From positions 248,001-312,000 of the forward strand of contig NZ_JACDUR010000006.1 in NCBI RefSeq assembly GCF_013761175.1: a DNA stretch of 64,000 nt, in the 5' to 3' direction. This DNA is from Nonomuraea soli (GTDB lineage Bacteria > Actinomycetota > Actinomycetes > Streptosporangiales > Streptosporangiaceae). Below the pieces are notes generated by a model. The model was not told the DNA's origin. It did no database searches and worked only from the letters and a program-made list of their open reading frames with translations. Position numbers and translations under genes: made by a program. Shown here in pieces: positions 40,790-50,132 of the stretch. The first letter of the stretch is position 1, and each line of letters begins with the position of its first letter.

Positions 40790-42334
40790 ATGAACTGGCA
40801 GGGCTGGGGCGATCCGGCCAAGGCCCGAGAGCTGCCCGAGCCGATCGTCAAGCTGCTGCACGACCTCCTCGGCGTGCGACCGCCCGTGGCGCCCGTCGCC
40901 ATGGAGCAGGTGCGGCTGGCGGAGCCCGGCCTGCCCGCCCTCGACGAGCTGCGGGCGATCACCCGCGTCAGCACCGACCGGGAGGCGCGCGTCCGCCACA
41001 CCCGGGGCAAGTCCACGCCCGACCTGATGCGCATGCTGGCCGGGGACGGATCCGACGCGCCGGACGCCGTCGTCTCGCCCGGCTCCCACGACGAGGTGCT
41101 CGCCGTCCTCCGGGTGTGCGCGGCCGAGCGGATCGCCGTCGTGCCCTTCGGTGGCGGCACCTCGGTGGTCGGCGGCCTCGCGCCGGAGCGCGAGGGATTC
41201 GCCGGCGTCATCGCCCTGGACCTGGCACGGCTGGACCGCCTGATCTGCGTCGACGCCGACTCGATGGTCGCGGTGTTCGAGCCGGGCGTCAGGGCGCCGG
41301 AGGCGGAGCGCATGCTCGGCGAGCACGGCCTGACGCTGGGGCACTTCCCGCAGTCCTTCGAGTACGCCACGCTCGGCGGGTTCGCCGCCGCCCGCTCCAG
41401 CGGCCAGGCGTCGGCGGGCTACGGCCGGTTCGACGACATGGTGGTGGGGCTCACCGTGGCGACTCCCGGCGGGACGCTGGAGCTGGGACGCGCGCCCCGG
41501 TCGGCCGCGGGACCCGACCTGCGCCAGCTGGTCCTCGGCTCCGAGGGGGCGTTCGGGGTGATCACGTCGCTGCGGCTGCGGGTCCGCCGCGTGCCGGCCG
41601 TCCAGGAGTACGAGGGGTGGAGGTTCGCCGCCTTCCAGGACGGGGCGGCGGCGATGCGGTCGCTGGCACAGCGGGGGCTGCTGCCGGCCGTGCTCCGGCT
41701 GTCGGACGAGACGGAGACGATGATCGGGCTGGCCAAGCCCGAGTCGATCGGAGGCGGGGGAGAGGGCGGCTGCCTGGCGATCGCGGGCTTCGAGGGCTCG
41801 TCCGGCACCCCGGCCGATCGGGCGCGGTGGGAGGCGACGCGCGCCGTCCTCGCCGAGCACGGCGGCGCCTGCCTCGGCGAGGAGCCAGGACAGGCATGGG
41901 CGCACGGCCGGTTCTCCGCGCCGTACCTGCGTGACTCGCTCCTGGCGGCCGGTGCCACCGTCGAGACCCTGGAGACCGCCACCTTCTGGTCCAACCTGCC
42001 CAGGCTCTACGACGCCGTACGGCTCACGCTGCTCGCAGCTCTCGGCAACCCGCTGGTCATGTGCCACATCTCGCACGTCTACGAGACCGGCGCCTCGCTC
42101 TACTTCACCGTCGTCACCAGCGCCGGCCTGGAGACGTGGGAGGCGGCCAAGCGGCAGGTCAACGCCGCGATCGTGGGAGCGGACGGCACGATCTCCCACC
42201 ACCACGGCGTCGGCAGGGACCACCGGGAGGCCTACGCGGAGGAGATCGGCCCCCTGGGCGTGGAGATCCTGCGCGCGGTCAAGGAACGGCTCGATCCGGC
42301 CGGAATCCTCAACCCGGGCGTGCTGATTCCTTAA
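40790..42334 (+). CDS. FAD-binding oxidase, alkylglycerone-phosphate synthase-like
   Basis: A 514-residue FAD_binding_4 flavoprotein. The PP-loop is VVPFGGGTSVVGGLAPE, with GHFPQSFEYATLGGFAAARSSGQASAGYGRFDDMVVGL and the C-terminal HHHGVGRDHREAYAEE typical of alkylglycerone-phosphate synthases (AGPS), which swap an acyl for an alkyl chain on acyl-DHAP in ether-lipid synthesis. Bacterial homologues may have other substrates. ATG 40790 follows GAGGTGG; an earlier in-frame start at 40763 would overlap the TetR start. Confidence 0.87.
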   Translation: MNWQGWGDPAKARELPEPIVKLLHDLLGVRPPVAPVAMEQVRLAEPGLPALDELRAITRVSTDREARVRHTRGKSTPDLMRMLAGDGSDAPDAVVSPGSHDEVLAVLRVCAAERIAVVPFGGGTSVVGGLAPEREGFAGVIALDLARLDRLICVDADSMVAVFEPGVRAPEAERMLGEHGLTLGHFPQSFEYATLGGFAAARSSGQASAGYGRFDDMVVGLTVATPGGTLELGRAPRSAAGPDLRQLVLGSEGAFGVITSLRLRVRRVPAVQEYEGWRFAAFQDGAAAMRSLAQRGLLPAVLRLSDETETMIGLAKPESIGGGGEGGCLAIAGFEGSSGTPADRARWEATRAVLAEHGGACLGEEPGQAWAHGRFSAPYLRDSLLAAGATVETLETATFWSNLPRLYDAVRLTLLAALGNPLVMCHISHVYETGASLYFTVVTSAGLETWEAAKRQVNAAIVGADGTISHHHGVGRDHREAYAEEIGPLGVEILRAVKERLDPAGILNPGVLIP

Positions 42335-42353
42335 TCGTCTACTATGTCCCGCC

Positions 42354-43997
42354 ATGAGTGCCGCCGCCTACGGGCCGCCTGCCGTACAAGCCCTCCGTGA
42401 AGGCGATCCCGTCGAGCTGGGCCCGTACCGGATCGCCGGACGGCTGGGGCAGGGCGGCATGGGATCCGTCTTCCTCGCCGAGGGGCCGCAGGGGCCGGTG
42501 GCGATCAAGGTCATCACCCCGCACCTGGCCAACGACCCCGAGTTCGCCGAGCGGTTCCGCCGCGAGGTCGCGGCGGCGGGCCGGGTGCGGCGGTTCTGCA
42601 CCGCGCCCGTGCTCGACTCCCGGCTGGACGCGGCGCCGCTGTGGCTGGTCACCGAGTACGTCGCCGGGCCCGACCTCGGCCGGGTGCTGCGCGAGGGCGG
42701 GCCGCTGACCGGCTCCAACCTGGAGGCGCTCGCCGTCGGGGTGGCGACGGCGCTGACCGCCATCCACGGCGCGGGCGTCGTGCACTGCGACCTCAAACCG
42801 GCCAACGTCCTGCTGTCGCCGCTCGGCCCCCGCGTCATCGACTTCGGCATCGCCCGCGCCCTCGACCTGGGACACGGCAAGACCGTGACGGGTCGCCTGC
42901 TGGGCACGCCCGAATACATGGCTCCCGAGGTGATCAACGATCACCACCTCACCCCGGCGGCCGACATCTTCGCCTGGGGCTGCGTCGTGTTCGCCGCGGC
43001 CACGGGCCGCTCGCCGTTCGCGGCGCGCACGGTGCCCGAGGCGCTCATGAGGGTCGTCAACGACCAGCCCTCGCTGGAGGCCGTCGAACCCGGGCTGCGC
43101 CCGCTGGTGGCCGCGGCCCTGGAGAAGGATCCCGCCAACCGCCCCTCCGCCCAGGACCTGGCCGGACGCCTGGTCGGCAGCACCAGGGTCGACGCCCAGG
43201 CGGTGGCCGGCACGCTGCGCATCGACCTCGCCTCACTCACTACCCCGCCGCCCACCGCCGCCGCCCCATCGGGCGGCCAGCCAGGCGGCCCGTCCGGTGC
43301 CCAGGCCGCCACCGTGCCGCCCCGGCGCAGGACCGGCCGATGGATCGCGATCGGCGCGGGCGCCGCGGCCCTCCTCGCGGTCGCCGCGACCGCCTTCGTG
43401 GTGATGAGCCCCTCGGGGCCGCCCGCCGCCGACGGCGTGCTCTACACCGAGGCTTTCGACTCCGTGGAGTCGGGCTGGGTCACCGACTCGGGCGGCTCCT
43501 ACTCCGACCCGCCCGGCCAGTTCGTCCTCACCGCCAGCGGCGGGGCGGGCTCCTGGTCACGGCCGCCGATCAACGCCAACTTCCCGTCGCGGCTGCTCAT
43601 GGAGGCGACCGTGCTGATCGAGGGCAGCCCCGGCGCCAGGGCCGGGCTGTACTGCAACCACCTCCACGACGGGCAGGGCGCGTCGTACGACCTGGAGATC
43701 CGGCAGGACGGGCGGGCCAGGATCCGCAAGTCCGTCGACAAGGACGGCTGGGACCTGACGGCCGACGCGCCGGTCTCGGGGTTCAAGCCGGGCAAGGTAC
43801 GGCTGCAGGCCCAGTGCGCGCGGGAGGGGGAGCGCATACGGCTCGCGTTGTGGGTGAACGGCACCCTCGCCGTCACGGCCGACGACACGCTGAAGGCGGT
43901 CTCCGGCAAGCAGCCGAGCGTGGGAGTGCAGCTGACGCACGCCGGAGAGGCCGACGCCAAGGCCACGATCGACGACTACCGGGTGTCGTGGTTCTAG
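42354..43997 (+). CDS. Ser/Thr protein kinase with extracellular beta-sandwich domain
   Basis: A 547-residue membrane kinase. The kinase domain is about residues 20-280: glycine loop GRLGQGGMGSV, lysine in VAIKVI, catalytic loop HCDLKPAN (D146; Cys replaces the usual Arg of HRD), DFGIA, and GTPEYMAPE. A Pro/Gly linker leads to one membrane helix (about 330-350) and an extracellular domain (about 360-547; YTEAFDSVESGWVTDSGGSYSD...) that looks like a LamG/3-keto-disaccharide-hydrolase-type sandwich. The non-RD loop suggests activation without loop phosphorylation. It may sense carbohydrate or wall fragments, by inference. Confidence 0.9.
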   Translation: MSAAAYGPPAVQALREGDPVELGPYRIAGRLGQGGMGSVFLAEGPQGPVAIKVITPHLANDPEFAERFRREVAAAGRVRRFCTAPVLDSRLDAAPLWLVTEYVAGPDLGRVLREGGPLTGSNLEALAVGVATALTAIHGAGVVHCDLKPANVLLSPLGPRVIDFGIARALDLGHGKTVTGRLLGTPEYMAPEVINDHHLTPAADIFAWGCVVFAAATGRSPFAARTVPEALMRVVNDQPSLEAVEPGLRPLVAAALEKDPANRPSAQDLAGRLVGSTRVDAQAVAGTLRIDLASLTTPPPTAAAPSGGQPGGPSGAQAATVPPRRRTGRWIAIGAGAAALLAVAATAFVVMSPSGPPAADGVLYTEAFDSVESGWVTDSGGSYSDPPGQFVLTASGGAGSWSRPPINANFPSRLLMEATVLIEGSPGARAGLYCNHLHDGQGASYDLEIRQDGRARIRKSVDKDGWDLTADAPVSGFKPGKVRLQAQCAREGERIRLALWVNGTLAVTADDTLKAVSGKQPSVGVQLTHAGEADAKATIDDYRVSWF

Positions 43998-44000
43998 CGG

Positions 44001-44393
44001 TCAGGTGAGCTTGTCGGCCTCGATCATGGCCACCGCCGCCTCCTCGTGGCGGCCCAGGGCCGTGAGGACCTCCGACAGGCATCCGAGCGCCAGGATCAGC
44101 GGCGCGCCCCCCACCGCCCTGGCCAGCCTCACGGCCTCCTCCGCGGACGGCAGGGCGTCGTCAGGGCGACGCCGGCGGAGCATCAGGCGCGCCGCCGTGC
44201 GCAGCGAACGCGCGAGCAGCGCCGTGTGCGCCCCGGGGTCGGTTCTCGCCAGCTCGCGGCTGAGCGCGACCGCCTCCCAGACCCGTTCGATGGCCTGGCG
44301 GCTCCATCGTGACTGGGTCGAGGCGTAAGCGAGGAGACCCTCGACGGCGTCGACACGCGCCGAGGTGCGTTCGTTGAACCCGTTTCTGGCCAT
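44001..44393 (-). CDS. Small TPR-like helical protein
   Basis: A 130-residue protein with helical repeats (VDAVEGLLAYASTQSRWSRQAIERVWEAVALSRELA; LPSAEEAVRLARAVGGAPLILALGCLSEVLTALGRHEEAAVAMIEAD), resembling two to three tetratricopeptide units. ATG at 44393 abuts the ATG of a divergent open frame (CATATG), although that second gene more likely begins at 44508. No partner domain is fused. Confidence 0.72.
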   Translation of the reverse strand: MARNGFNERTSARVDAVEGLLAYASTQSRWSRQAIERVWEAVALSRELARTDPGAHTALLARSLRTAARLMLRRRRPDDALPSAEEAVRLARAVGGAPLILALGCLSEVLTALGRHEEAAVAMIEADKLT

Positions 44394-44507
44394 ATGAATC
44401 CACCCATGCCAGCCCTGAGCGTCGAGGGTATCGCGCTGTGTCGTCAGATGCACGCAGAGTTGGCGGGAAAGGATGCGTTTCGGCAAGATCAAGGTAAAGA
44501 TATTGCC

Positions 44508-45998
44508 ATGGTCGAGCTGGCGGCGGAGCGCGGGAAACAGGTCTCTTCGAGGGTCTCGGAGGCGGGTGCCGGCTGGCGGTGCCAGCAGGTCGGAACGTTC
44601 AAGGATCTGCGGCCCAACGACCGCAGCTTCTCCTGGCTGAACCCGGCGACGTTGTGGCGTTCGCGCAACGAGATCCTGGCGGGGCTGTTCGGCGACCCGT
44701 CGGGGGAGGTGCGCAGGCGGTGGATGGACTACCAGCGAAGCCGCGCGGACTTCGACCCGGAGCTGAGGATCCGGCCGCAGGTGGGCGAGAGCTTCTCGTT
44801 CCTGCTGCTCGGCGACCCTGGCGAGGGTGACGCGTCGCAGTACGCCGTCGTGCCGGGCATGGGCAGGATCGGCGAGGACACGGCCTTCGCGGTCGTGGCC
44901 AGCGACGTGATCTATCCGACCGGCTCGGGCAACGAGTACTGCGACAAGTTCTTCCGCCCGTACAAGGACTACCGGGCGCCGATCTACGCCGTGCCGGGCA
45001 ACCACGACTGGTACGACGGGCTCGGCGGGTTCATGCGGGTCTTCTGCGACGCGCCGCCGCTGAAGCCCCAGCCCGACCGGGGGCTGCGCGGGCTACTGTG
45101 GCGCAAGCCGGAGAGGATCGACGAGGCCGCCCTGGCCCAGGCACGCACCATGCGCGGACTGCCCGAGCAGCAGGCCGTGCAGCCGGCGCCGTACTGGGTG
45201 ATCGAGACGCCGCACGTGCTGCTCGTCGGCGTCGACACCGGGATCCGCGGGGAGCTCGACAAGGACCAGGTCGCGTGGCTGCGCCGCACCTCCGCCGATC
45301 CCCGGCCGAAGATCCTCATCACCGGCAAGCCGATCTACCGGCGCAACGACTACACGCCCTCACCGCTGGAGGGCGGCGGGACGATCGACGACATCGTGCG
45401 CGATCCCGCCCACAACTACGTGGCGGCCATCGGCGGCGACGTGCACAACTACCAGCGCTACCCGGTCAAGGTGGGCGACCGGGTGATCCAGTATCTCGTC
45501 GCGGGCGGTTCCGGGGCGTTCATGCACGCCACCCACACCGTGCGGCGTGTCGACGTGGGCGGGGTGCACGAGGAGGAGTACCGGTGCTACCCGCTGCGCG
45601 GCGACTCGCTGTCGTTCTACAGCCAGCTGTACGCCAAGCGGCTGCGCATGCGCTGGCTCTACCTCACCCCGCAGGAGGCGGTCTGCATCATGGCCGAGCA
45701 GATCGGCATCAAGCCGGTCCGGCCGGTCGAGGAGCCGGTGACGATCACCCGGCGGATGAGGTGGGCGGCGCGCATCCTGGGTGCCTGGCCGTGGCCGCTG
45801 CGGCTGCCTGTCGACAAGGTGTTCCACCGGTTCCTGTCGGAGTTGTCCGACTGGGACACCCCGCCGTTCTTCAAGAGCTTCCTGCACGTGGCGGTCACGC
45901 CCTCGGACGTCACCATCCGTTGCTTCGCCGCGACCGGGTGCCTGACGCAGGAACTGGAGCCGCCGATGGAGGACGAGGTGGTGATCAGCCTGCGATGA
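44508..45998 (+). CDS. Metallophosphoesterase
   Basis: A 496-residue calcineurin-like phosphoesterase. The fold motifs are FLLLGDPGEGD (GD-x), PGNHDWYDGL (GNHD), and GGDVHNYQRY (GD-H). No signal peptide. I prefer ATG 44508 (VELAAERGKQVSSRV...) because the preceding 114 bases are lower in GC and read as non-coding; an in-frame ATG at 44394 gives 38 more residues. Substrate unknown. Confidence 0.87.
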   Translation: MVELAAERGKQVSSRVSEAGAGWRCQQVGTFKDLRPNDRSFSWLNPATLWRSRNEILAGLFGDPSGEVRRRWMDYQRSRADFDPELRIRPQVGESFSFLLLGDPGEGDASQYAVVPGMGRIGEDTAFAVVASDVIYPTGSGNEYCDKFFRPYKDYRAPIYAVPGNHDWYDGLGGFMRVFCDAPPLKPQPDRGLRGLLWRKPERIDEAALAQARTMRGLPEQQAVQPAPYWVIETPHVLLVGVDTGIRGELDKDQVAWLRRTSADPRPKILITGKPIYRRNDYTPSPLEGGGTIDDIVRDPAHNYVAAIGGDVHNYQRYPVKVGDRVIQYLVAGGSGAFMHATHTVRRVDVGGVHEEEYRCYPLRGDSLSFYSQLYAKRLRMRWLYLTPQEAVCIMAEQIGIKPVRPVEEPVTITRRMRWAARILGAWPWPLRLPVDKVFHRFLSELSDWDTPPFFKSFLHVAVTPSDVTIRCFAATGCLTQELEPPMEDEVVISLR

Positions 45999-46050
45999 CG
46001 GCCCCGGCGCCGCAACCCGGCTTGTCGGAGGCGTCTGCCACAGTGGGAGC

Positions 46051-47601
46051 GTGTACGTACCGCTGACACCCAGCCACGTGGGGGCCGACCGCCCCGACGA
46101 CGTCGCGGCCGCCGTGCGGAGGCTCGAACACGACCGCCCGCGCTGGGTGTGGGCCGACGCCCGCGAGGCGTACACACCGCTGGTGCGCGACGGCGTGCGG
46201 GTGAGCCGCTGTCACGACCTGGCGCTGACCGAGGGGCTGCTGCTCGCGGCGGAGGGCCGGTACGGCGCGGCGCGCTCGGCCAAGGCGGCGCACGCGCGCC
46301 TCCACGGGCTGCCCGAGCCGCACGAGAACGACGCGGGAGCCGACACGCTGTTCCCCGCCGAGCCGCTCGGCGTCTCCGCGATCGAGGAGGTGCTGGCCGA
46401 CCAGCTCGCCCGCATCGAGCGGCTGCCCGAGCCCGGCCGGTTCAGGCTGCTGGTCGCGGCCGAGTCGGCGGGCGGGCTGATCGCGGCGGAGATGGCCGAG
46501 GCCGGCATGCCGTGGAACCGGCGCCTGCACGACGCGCTGCTCACCGAGAAGCTGGGCCCGCGGCCGATGAGGGGCATGCGGCCGGTCAAGCTCCAGGCCC
46601 TGGCCGACGAGCTGGCCGCGATCTTCGGGCACGCGATCAACCCCGACTCCGCGCAGCAGGTGATCAAGGCCTTCAAGGCGGCGGGGGTCGACCTCAAGTC
46701 CACACGGTCGTGGGAGCTGAAGCAGATCGACCATCCGGCGATCGCGCCGCTGCTCGCCTACAAGGAGCTGGCCAGGCTGCACAGCTTCCACGGCTGGGCC
46801 TGGGCCGACCAGTGGGTGCGCGACGGGCGCTTCCGGCCCGAATACGTGGTCGGCGGTGTGGTCACCGGGCGGTGGGCGACCAACGGCGGCGGCGCGCTGC
46901 AGATCCACAAGTCGATGCGCAAGGTCGTGGTGGCCGAGCCGGGCTGGACCCTCGTCGTGGCCGACGCGGCGCAACTGGAGCCGCGCGTGCTCGCCGCCAT
47001 GGCGGGCGACGGCGGGCTGGCGCGGGCCGCGGGGGAGATCGACCTGTACGCCGCGCTTGCGCAGTCCTTCGGCGGCGAGCGCGACAATGCGAAGATCGCG
47101 ATGTTGTCGGCCATGTACGGCGGCACCAGCGGCGACGCCCCCAAACTGCTGGCCGTCATGCGGCAGCGTTTCCCCCAGGCCTACCAGTTCGTCGAGGACG
47201 CGGCCCGGGCGGGGGAGGAGGGGCGCGTGGTGCGCTCCTGGCTGGGCCGTACCTCCCCGCCGCCCTCCGACCGCTGGCGCTCGCTGGTGTCGGGGCCCGA
47301 GGGCGGGCGCGCGGCGCGCGACCGGGGGCGGTTCACGCGCAACTTCGTCGTGCAGGGCACGGCCGCGGAGTGGGCACTGGCGATGATGGCGGTGCTGCGC
47401 GGGCTGCTGCCGGAGGCGGCGCGGCTGGTGTTCTTCCAGCACGACGAGGTGATGGTGCACTGCCCGGCCGAGCAGGGCGGCGAGGTGATCGCCGCGGTCG
47501 GCAAGGCGGCGGAGGAGGCGACGCGGCTGCTGTTCGGGGCCACGCCGGTGCGGATTCCGATGGAGGCGGTCGCGGTGGAGTGCTACGCCGACGCCAAGTA
47601 A
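46051..47601 (+). CDS. Bifunctional 3'-5' exonuclease/DNA polymerase-like protein (family A)
   Basis: A 516-residue PolA-family protein without the 5' nuclease domain, a type found in actinobacteria beside full-length Pol I. The N-terminal half is a degenerate exonuclease-like domain. The polymerase part has motif A LVVADAAQLEPRVLAAMAG (normally DYSQIELR), motif B-like RNFVVQGTAAEWALAMMAVL and motif C FFQHDEVMVH. Substitutions in motif A (Ala-Gln-Leu-Glu-Pro for Ser-Gln-Ile-Glu-Leu) raise doubt about normal polymerase activity. GTG start at 46051 follows GTGGGAG. Confidence 0.87.
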   Translation: MYVPLTPSHVGADRPDDVAAAVRRLEHDRPRWVWADAREAYTPLVRDGVRVSRCHDLALTEGLLLAAEGRYGAARSAKAAHARLHGLPEPHENDAGADTLFPAEPLGVSAIEEVLADQLARIERLPEPGRFRLLVAAESAGGLIAAEMAEAGMPWNRRLHDALLTEKLGPRPMRGMRPVKLQALADELAAIFGHAINPDSAQQVIKAFKAAGVDLKSTRSWELKQIDHPAIAPLLAYKELARLHSFHGWAWADQWVRDGRFRPEYVVGGVVTGRWATNGGGALQIHKSMRKVVVAEPGWTLVVADAAQLEPRVLAAMAGDGGLARAAGEIDLYAALAQSFGGERDNAKIAMLSAMYGGTSGDAPKLLAVMRQRFPQAYQFVEDAARAGEEGRVVRSWLGRTSPPPSDRWRSLVSGPEGGRAARDRGRFTRNFVVQGTAAEWALAMMAVLRGLLPEAARLVFFQHDEVMVHCPAEQGGEVIAAVGKAAEEATRLLFGATPVRIPMEAVAVECYADAK

Positions 47602-47608
47602 CGCACCG

Positions 47609-47676
47609 CCCGCCGTCGTGCACCACCCGCCGTCGTGCACCACCCGCCGCCGTGCACCACCCGCCGTCGGCCCGTC
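47609..47676. repeat. 17-bp tandem repeat after the polymerase-like gene
   Basis: CCCGCCGTCGTGCACCA repeats at 47609, 47626 and 47643 with a partial copy at 47660 (one C/T difference in the third). It begins 7 bases after the stop codon and lies between convergent genes. Confidence 0.88.
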
Positions 47677-47728
47677 CGCCGCTCGCAGTCCCGTAAGTCC
47701 CCGCCGGGGGCCGGTGACGGTCCCCGGG

Positions 47729-48988
47729 CTACGGGGCTGTCAGGGCGCGTCTGCGGGCGGCGAGCCAGACGCCCGTGGCCGTGACGACGATGCCCACCGC
47801 GATGCCGAGCGCGCTGTACGACAGCCCGCCGACGATCAGCCCCGCGACCACCGTGCCCGTCGCGCCGCACACGCTTACCAGCAGGTCCGACAGTCCCTGC
47901 ACCGACGCCCGCTGCCCGATGGGGGTCGATTCGGTCAGCAGTGCCGAGCCCGCCACCAGCCCGCACGACCAGCCCAGGCCGAGCAGGATGAGCGAGGCGG
48001 TGATCTGGCCGACGCTGTGCTCCCCGGCGGTCATGGCCAGGACGGCCGAGCCGAGCAGGATCGCCATGCCCAGCACGAGCACCGGGATCTTGCCCGCCTT
48101 GTCGGCGAGCCAGCCGACGAGCGGGGAGAAGACGTACATGCCGGCGATGTGCAGGCTCAGGGCCAGGCCGATGATGCCCGTGGTCGCGCCGCCGTGCTTG
48201 AGGTGCACGGGCGTCATGGACATGATCGAGACCATCGCCGTGTGGCTGATCGCGATGGCCAGCACCGCGGCGCGTGCCCCGGCGGAGGAGCGGATGGCGT
48301 CCCAGCCCGCCCGCATGACCCGCTTGGGCACCTCGCCGCCGCCGGTGCTGACCGTGCGGGCCAGCTTCAGCGGGTCGGGACGCAGGAAGAAGAAGAGGAA
48401 CAGCAGCGCGACCAGGAAGGCGAACGTCGCGAACGCGAAGGGTCCGGCGTATTCGGCCAGCCCCAGGTTCTTGCCGATCGCGTCGGCGGGCTGGGCCAGG
48501 TTCGGTCCGGCGACCGAGCCGATGGTGGTCGCCCAGACCACGAGCGACAGGTGCCGCGCGGTCGTGCCCTTGGGCGACAGGTCCGTGGCCGAGTAGCGGG
48601 CGGCCAGGTTGGTCGTGCTGCCCGCCCCGATCAGGAGGAATCCCACCAGGACGAGCGGCCACGAGCCGAGGCCGATGGCCAGCGTGGCCACCGCGCCGCC
48701 GACCGCCGCCGACGCGTATCCGAGGGCGAGGCTGGCCCTGCGTCCGGAGATCGTGGCGACCTTGGCGATGGGCAGGGCGAACAGCGCCGAGCCCAGCACC
48801 ATCGCGGTTCCTGCGAACCCGCTGATCGTCACCGAACCCGAGAGGTCTTCGACGATCAGCGAGCTGAAGGCCAGGCCCACGGCCACGCCGAGGCCGCCGA
48901 TGATCTGCGACAGCGACAGCACCGCGAGGGTGCGCCGCTGGACGGACTTGAACTGCTCGACGCCGTGGCTAGCGGGGGCTGCTTTCAC
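47729..48988 (-). CDS. Major facilitator superfamily transporter
   Basis: An approximately 419-residue membrane transporter with 12 predicted helices in two halves (LAVLSLSQIIGGLGVAVGLAF...; AAVLAIAISHTAMVSIMSMTPVHLKHGG...). The motif-A region appears as GRRASLALG. Substrate unknown; drug/H+ antiport is the usual guess. GTG 48988 is used; a TTG at 48994 is an alternative. It starts 12 bases after the MOSC gene stop, so the two form an operon. Confidence 0.85.
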   Translation of the reverse strand: MKAAPASHGVEQFKSVQRRTLAVLSLSQIIGGLGVAVGLAFSSLIVEDLSGSVTISGFAGTAMVLGSALFALPIAKVATISGRRASLALGYASAAVGGAVATLAIGLGSWPLVLVGFLLIGAGSTTNLAARYSATDLSPKGTTARHLSLVVWATTIGSVAGPNLAQPADAIGKNLGLAEYAGPFAFATFAFLVALLFLFFFLRPDPLKLARTVSTGGGEVPKRVMRAGWDAIRSSAGARAAVLAIAISHTAMVSIMSMTPVHLKHGGATTGIIGLALSLHIAGMYVFSPLVGWLADKAGKIPVLVLGMAILLGSAVLAMTAGEHSVGQITASLILLGLGWSCGLVAGSALLTESTPIGQRASVQGLSDLLVSVCGATGTVVAGLIVGGLSYSALGIAVGIVVTATGVWLAARRRALTAP

Positions 48989-49000
48989 GAGCAAAGTGTG

Positions 49001-49816
49001 TCATAGCACCTGAATTCGGTCGCCGACGACCACGGCCCCCGTGGTGTCCGGAATGAGGTTCATCGCGAACCAGACCTTGCCGTCCCACTTGCGGTGGCGC
49101 GACAGCGTGCGGATCGGCTCCTTGCCCTTCTTGAGCGTCCGCGCGTCGATCGTGGTGAACACGCAGCGGTCGCAGGCCTTGACCACACGGAAGCTCACGT
49201 CGCCCACCTGGATCCTCGTCCAGGAGTCCTCGGCGAAGGGCTCCTCGACGCCGTCGACCACCAGGTTGGGGCGGAAGCGGGAGATGGGCAGCGGCTCGGG
49301 CACCTCCTCGCCGCGCTCGGCGGCCTCCTCGGCGATCCAGTCGTTCAGCTGGGCCAGCGAGCGGGTGGAGGCCAGCAGCACGGGGTAGCCGTCGGCCAGG
49401 GTGACCCGGTCGTCGGCGGTGCCGTACTCGGGGTTGACCGGGCGGCGGGTCGGGTCGTCGAGCCAGGCGAGGCGGGCGGGGAGGCCGAGCAGGGCGCCGA
49501 GCCACTCTGCGGCGTCCTGGCCGCCGTCGGTCAGCTCGACGGGGGTCCTCCAGACCTTGGTCTCGCGGCGGCGGGACGACGGCAGCACCTTCAGGGGCGC
49601 GGCGTGCGGGCCGGTGAGGGTGATCGTGTCGCCGGTCAGCTCCGCGCGCACGGTCAGCAGGCGGGGGTGTTCGCGGGCGGTGAGCATCTCGCCGTCGGCG
49701 TCGGTCACCAGGTAGCGGCGGTCTCCGGCCAGGCCCCAGGGCAGGACCTCCGCGACGTCGAGGTCGTGGCCTTGAGTTGATTTGACGGGATAAATGTGGA
49801 TGCTCGCGAGCCTCAT
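49001..49816 (-). CDS. MOSC-domain molybdenum-cofactor protein (YcbX/mARC-like)
   Basis: A 271-residue protein with an N-terminal beta-barrel (MRLASIHIYPVKSTQGHDLDVAEVLPWGLAGDRRYLVTDADGEMLTAREHPRL) and a C-terminal MOSC domain (RPNLVVDG...VKACDRCVFTTIDARTLKKGKEPIRTL) with the conserved Cys that binds molybdenum cofactor. Relatives reduce N-hydroxylated compounds such as base analogues. The ferredoxin domain of E. coli YcbX is missing, so an external electron donor is needed. Cotranscribed with the MFS gene. Confidence 0.9.
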   Translation of the reverse strand: MRLASIHIYPVKSTQGHDLDVAEVLPWGLAGDRRYLVTDADGEMLTAREHPRLLTVRAELTGDTITLTGPHAAPLKVLPSSRRRETKVWRTPVELTDGGQDAAEWLGALLGLPARLAWLDDPTRRPVNPEYGTADDRVTLADGYPVLLASTRSLAQLNDWIAEEAAERGEEVPEPLPISRFRPNLVVDGVEEPFAEDSWTRIQVGDVSFRVVKACDRCVFTTIDARTLKKGKEPIRTLSRHRKWDGKVWFAMNLIPDTTGAVVVGDRIQVL

Positions 49817-50132
49817 GAGCCCGACGGTACACGGCCCGGGACGCCCGGGTCAGCGGCGGGCGTCCGCCTCACCGGCGGCCTCACGGCGGTGGCGGAGACG
49901 GCCTCACGGGCGGTGGCGGAGACGGCCTCATGGGCGCCGCTGTGGCCCACGCCCGTGACCAGCGCCGTGGACCAGCGTCGTCGACCCGCGTCATGGGCGG
50001 CGCCGCGTCCCGCGCCGTGGTCCGTGTCATGAGCGGCGTCGTGATCTGCGCTGTGACCCGCCTCGTGGGCCGCATCGTCACCCCGGGCCGTGGGGGGTGT
50101 CGTGATCCGCGTCGGTGATGTCGTGGGTCGCC
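49817..50132. other. Intergenic stretch with 23-24-bp repeats
   Basis: No gene is supported here. GGCCTCACGGCGGTGGCGGA-type units begin at 49877, 49900 and 49924 (23- and 24-base spacing). Beyond them the sequence is rich in GTGGTCC/GTCATGAGCGGCG motifs without a clear period. It separates the MOSC start from the TetR stop. Confidence 0.7.

Noticed and set aside
44394..44507. N-terminal extension of the metallophosphoesterase from the CATATG start
   Set aside because: The 38 extra codons are lower in GC, poor in typical codon use and lack a ribosome-binding site; ATG 44508 fits better, though the longer form is not excluded.
46051..47601. Full DNA polymerase I
   Set aside because: At 516 residues it lacks the 5' nuclease domain and has a changed motif A, so it is the shorter actinobacterial paralogue type.
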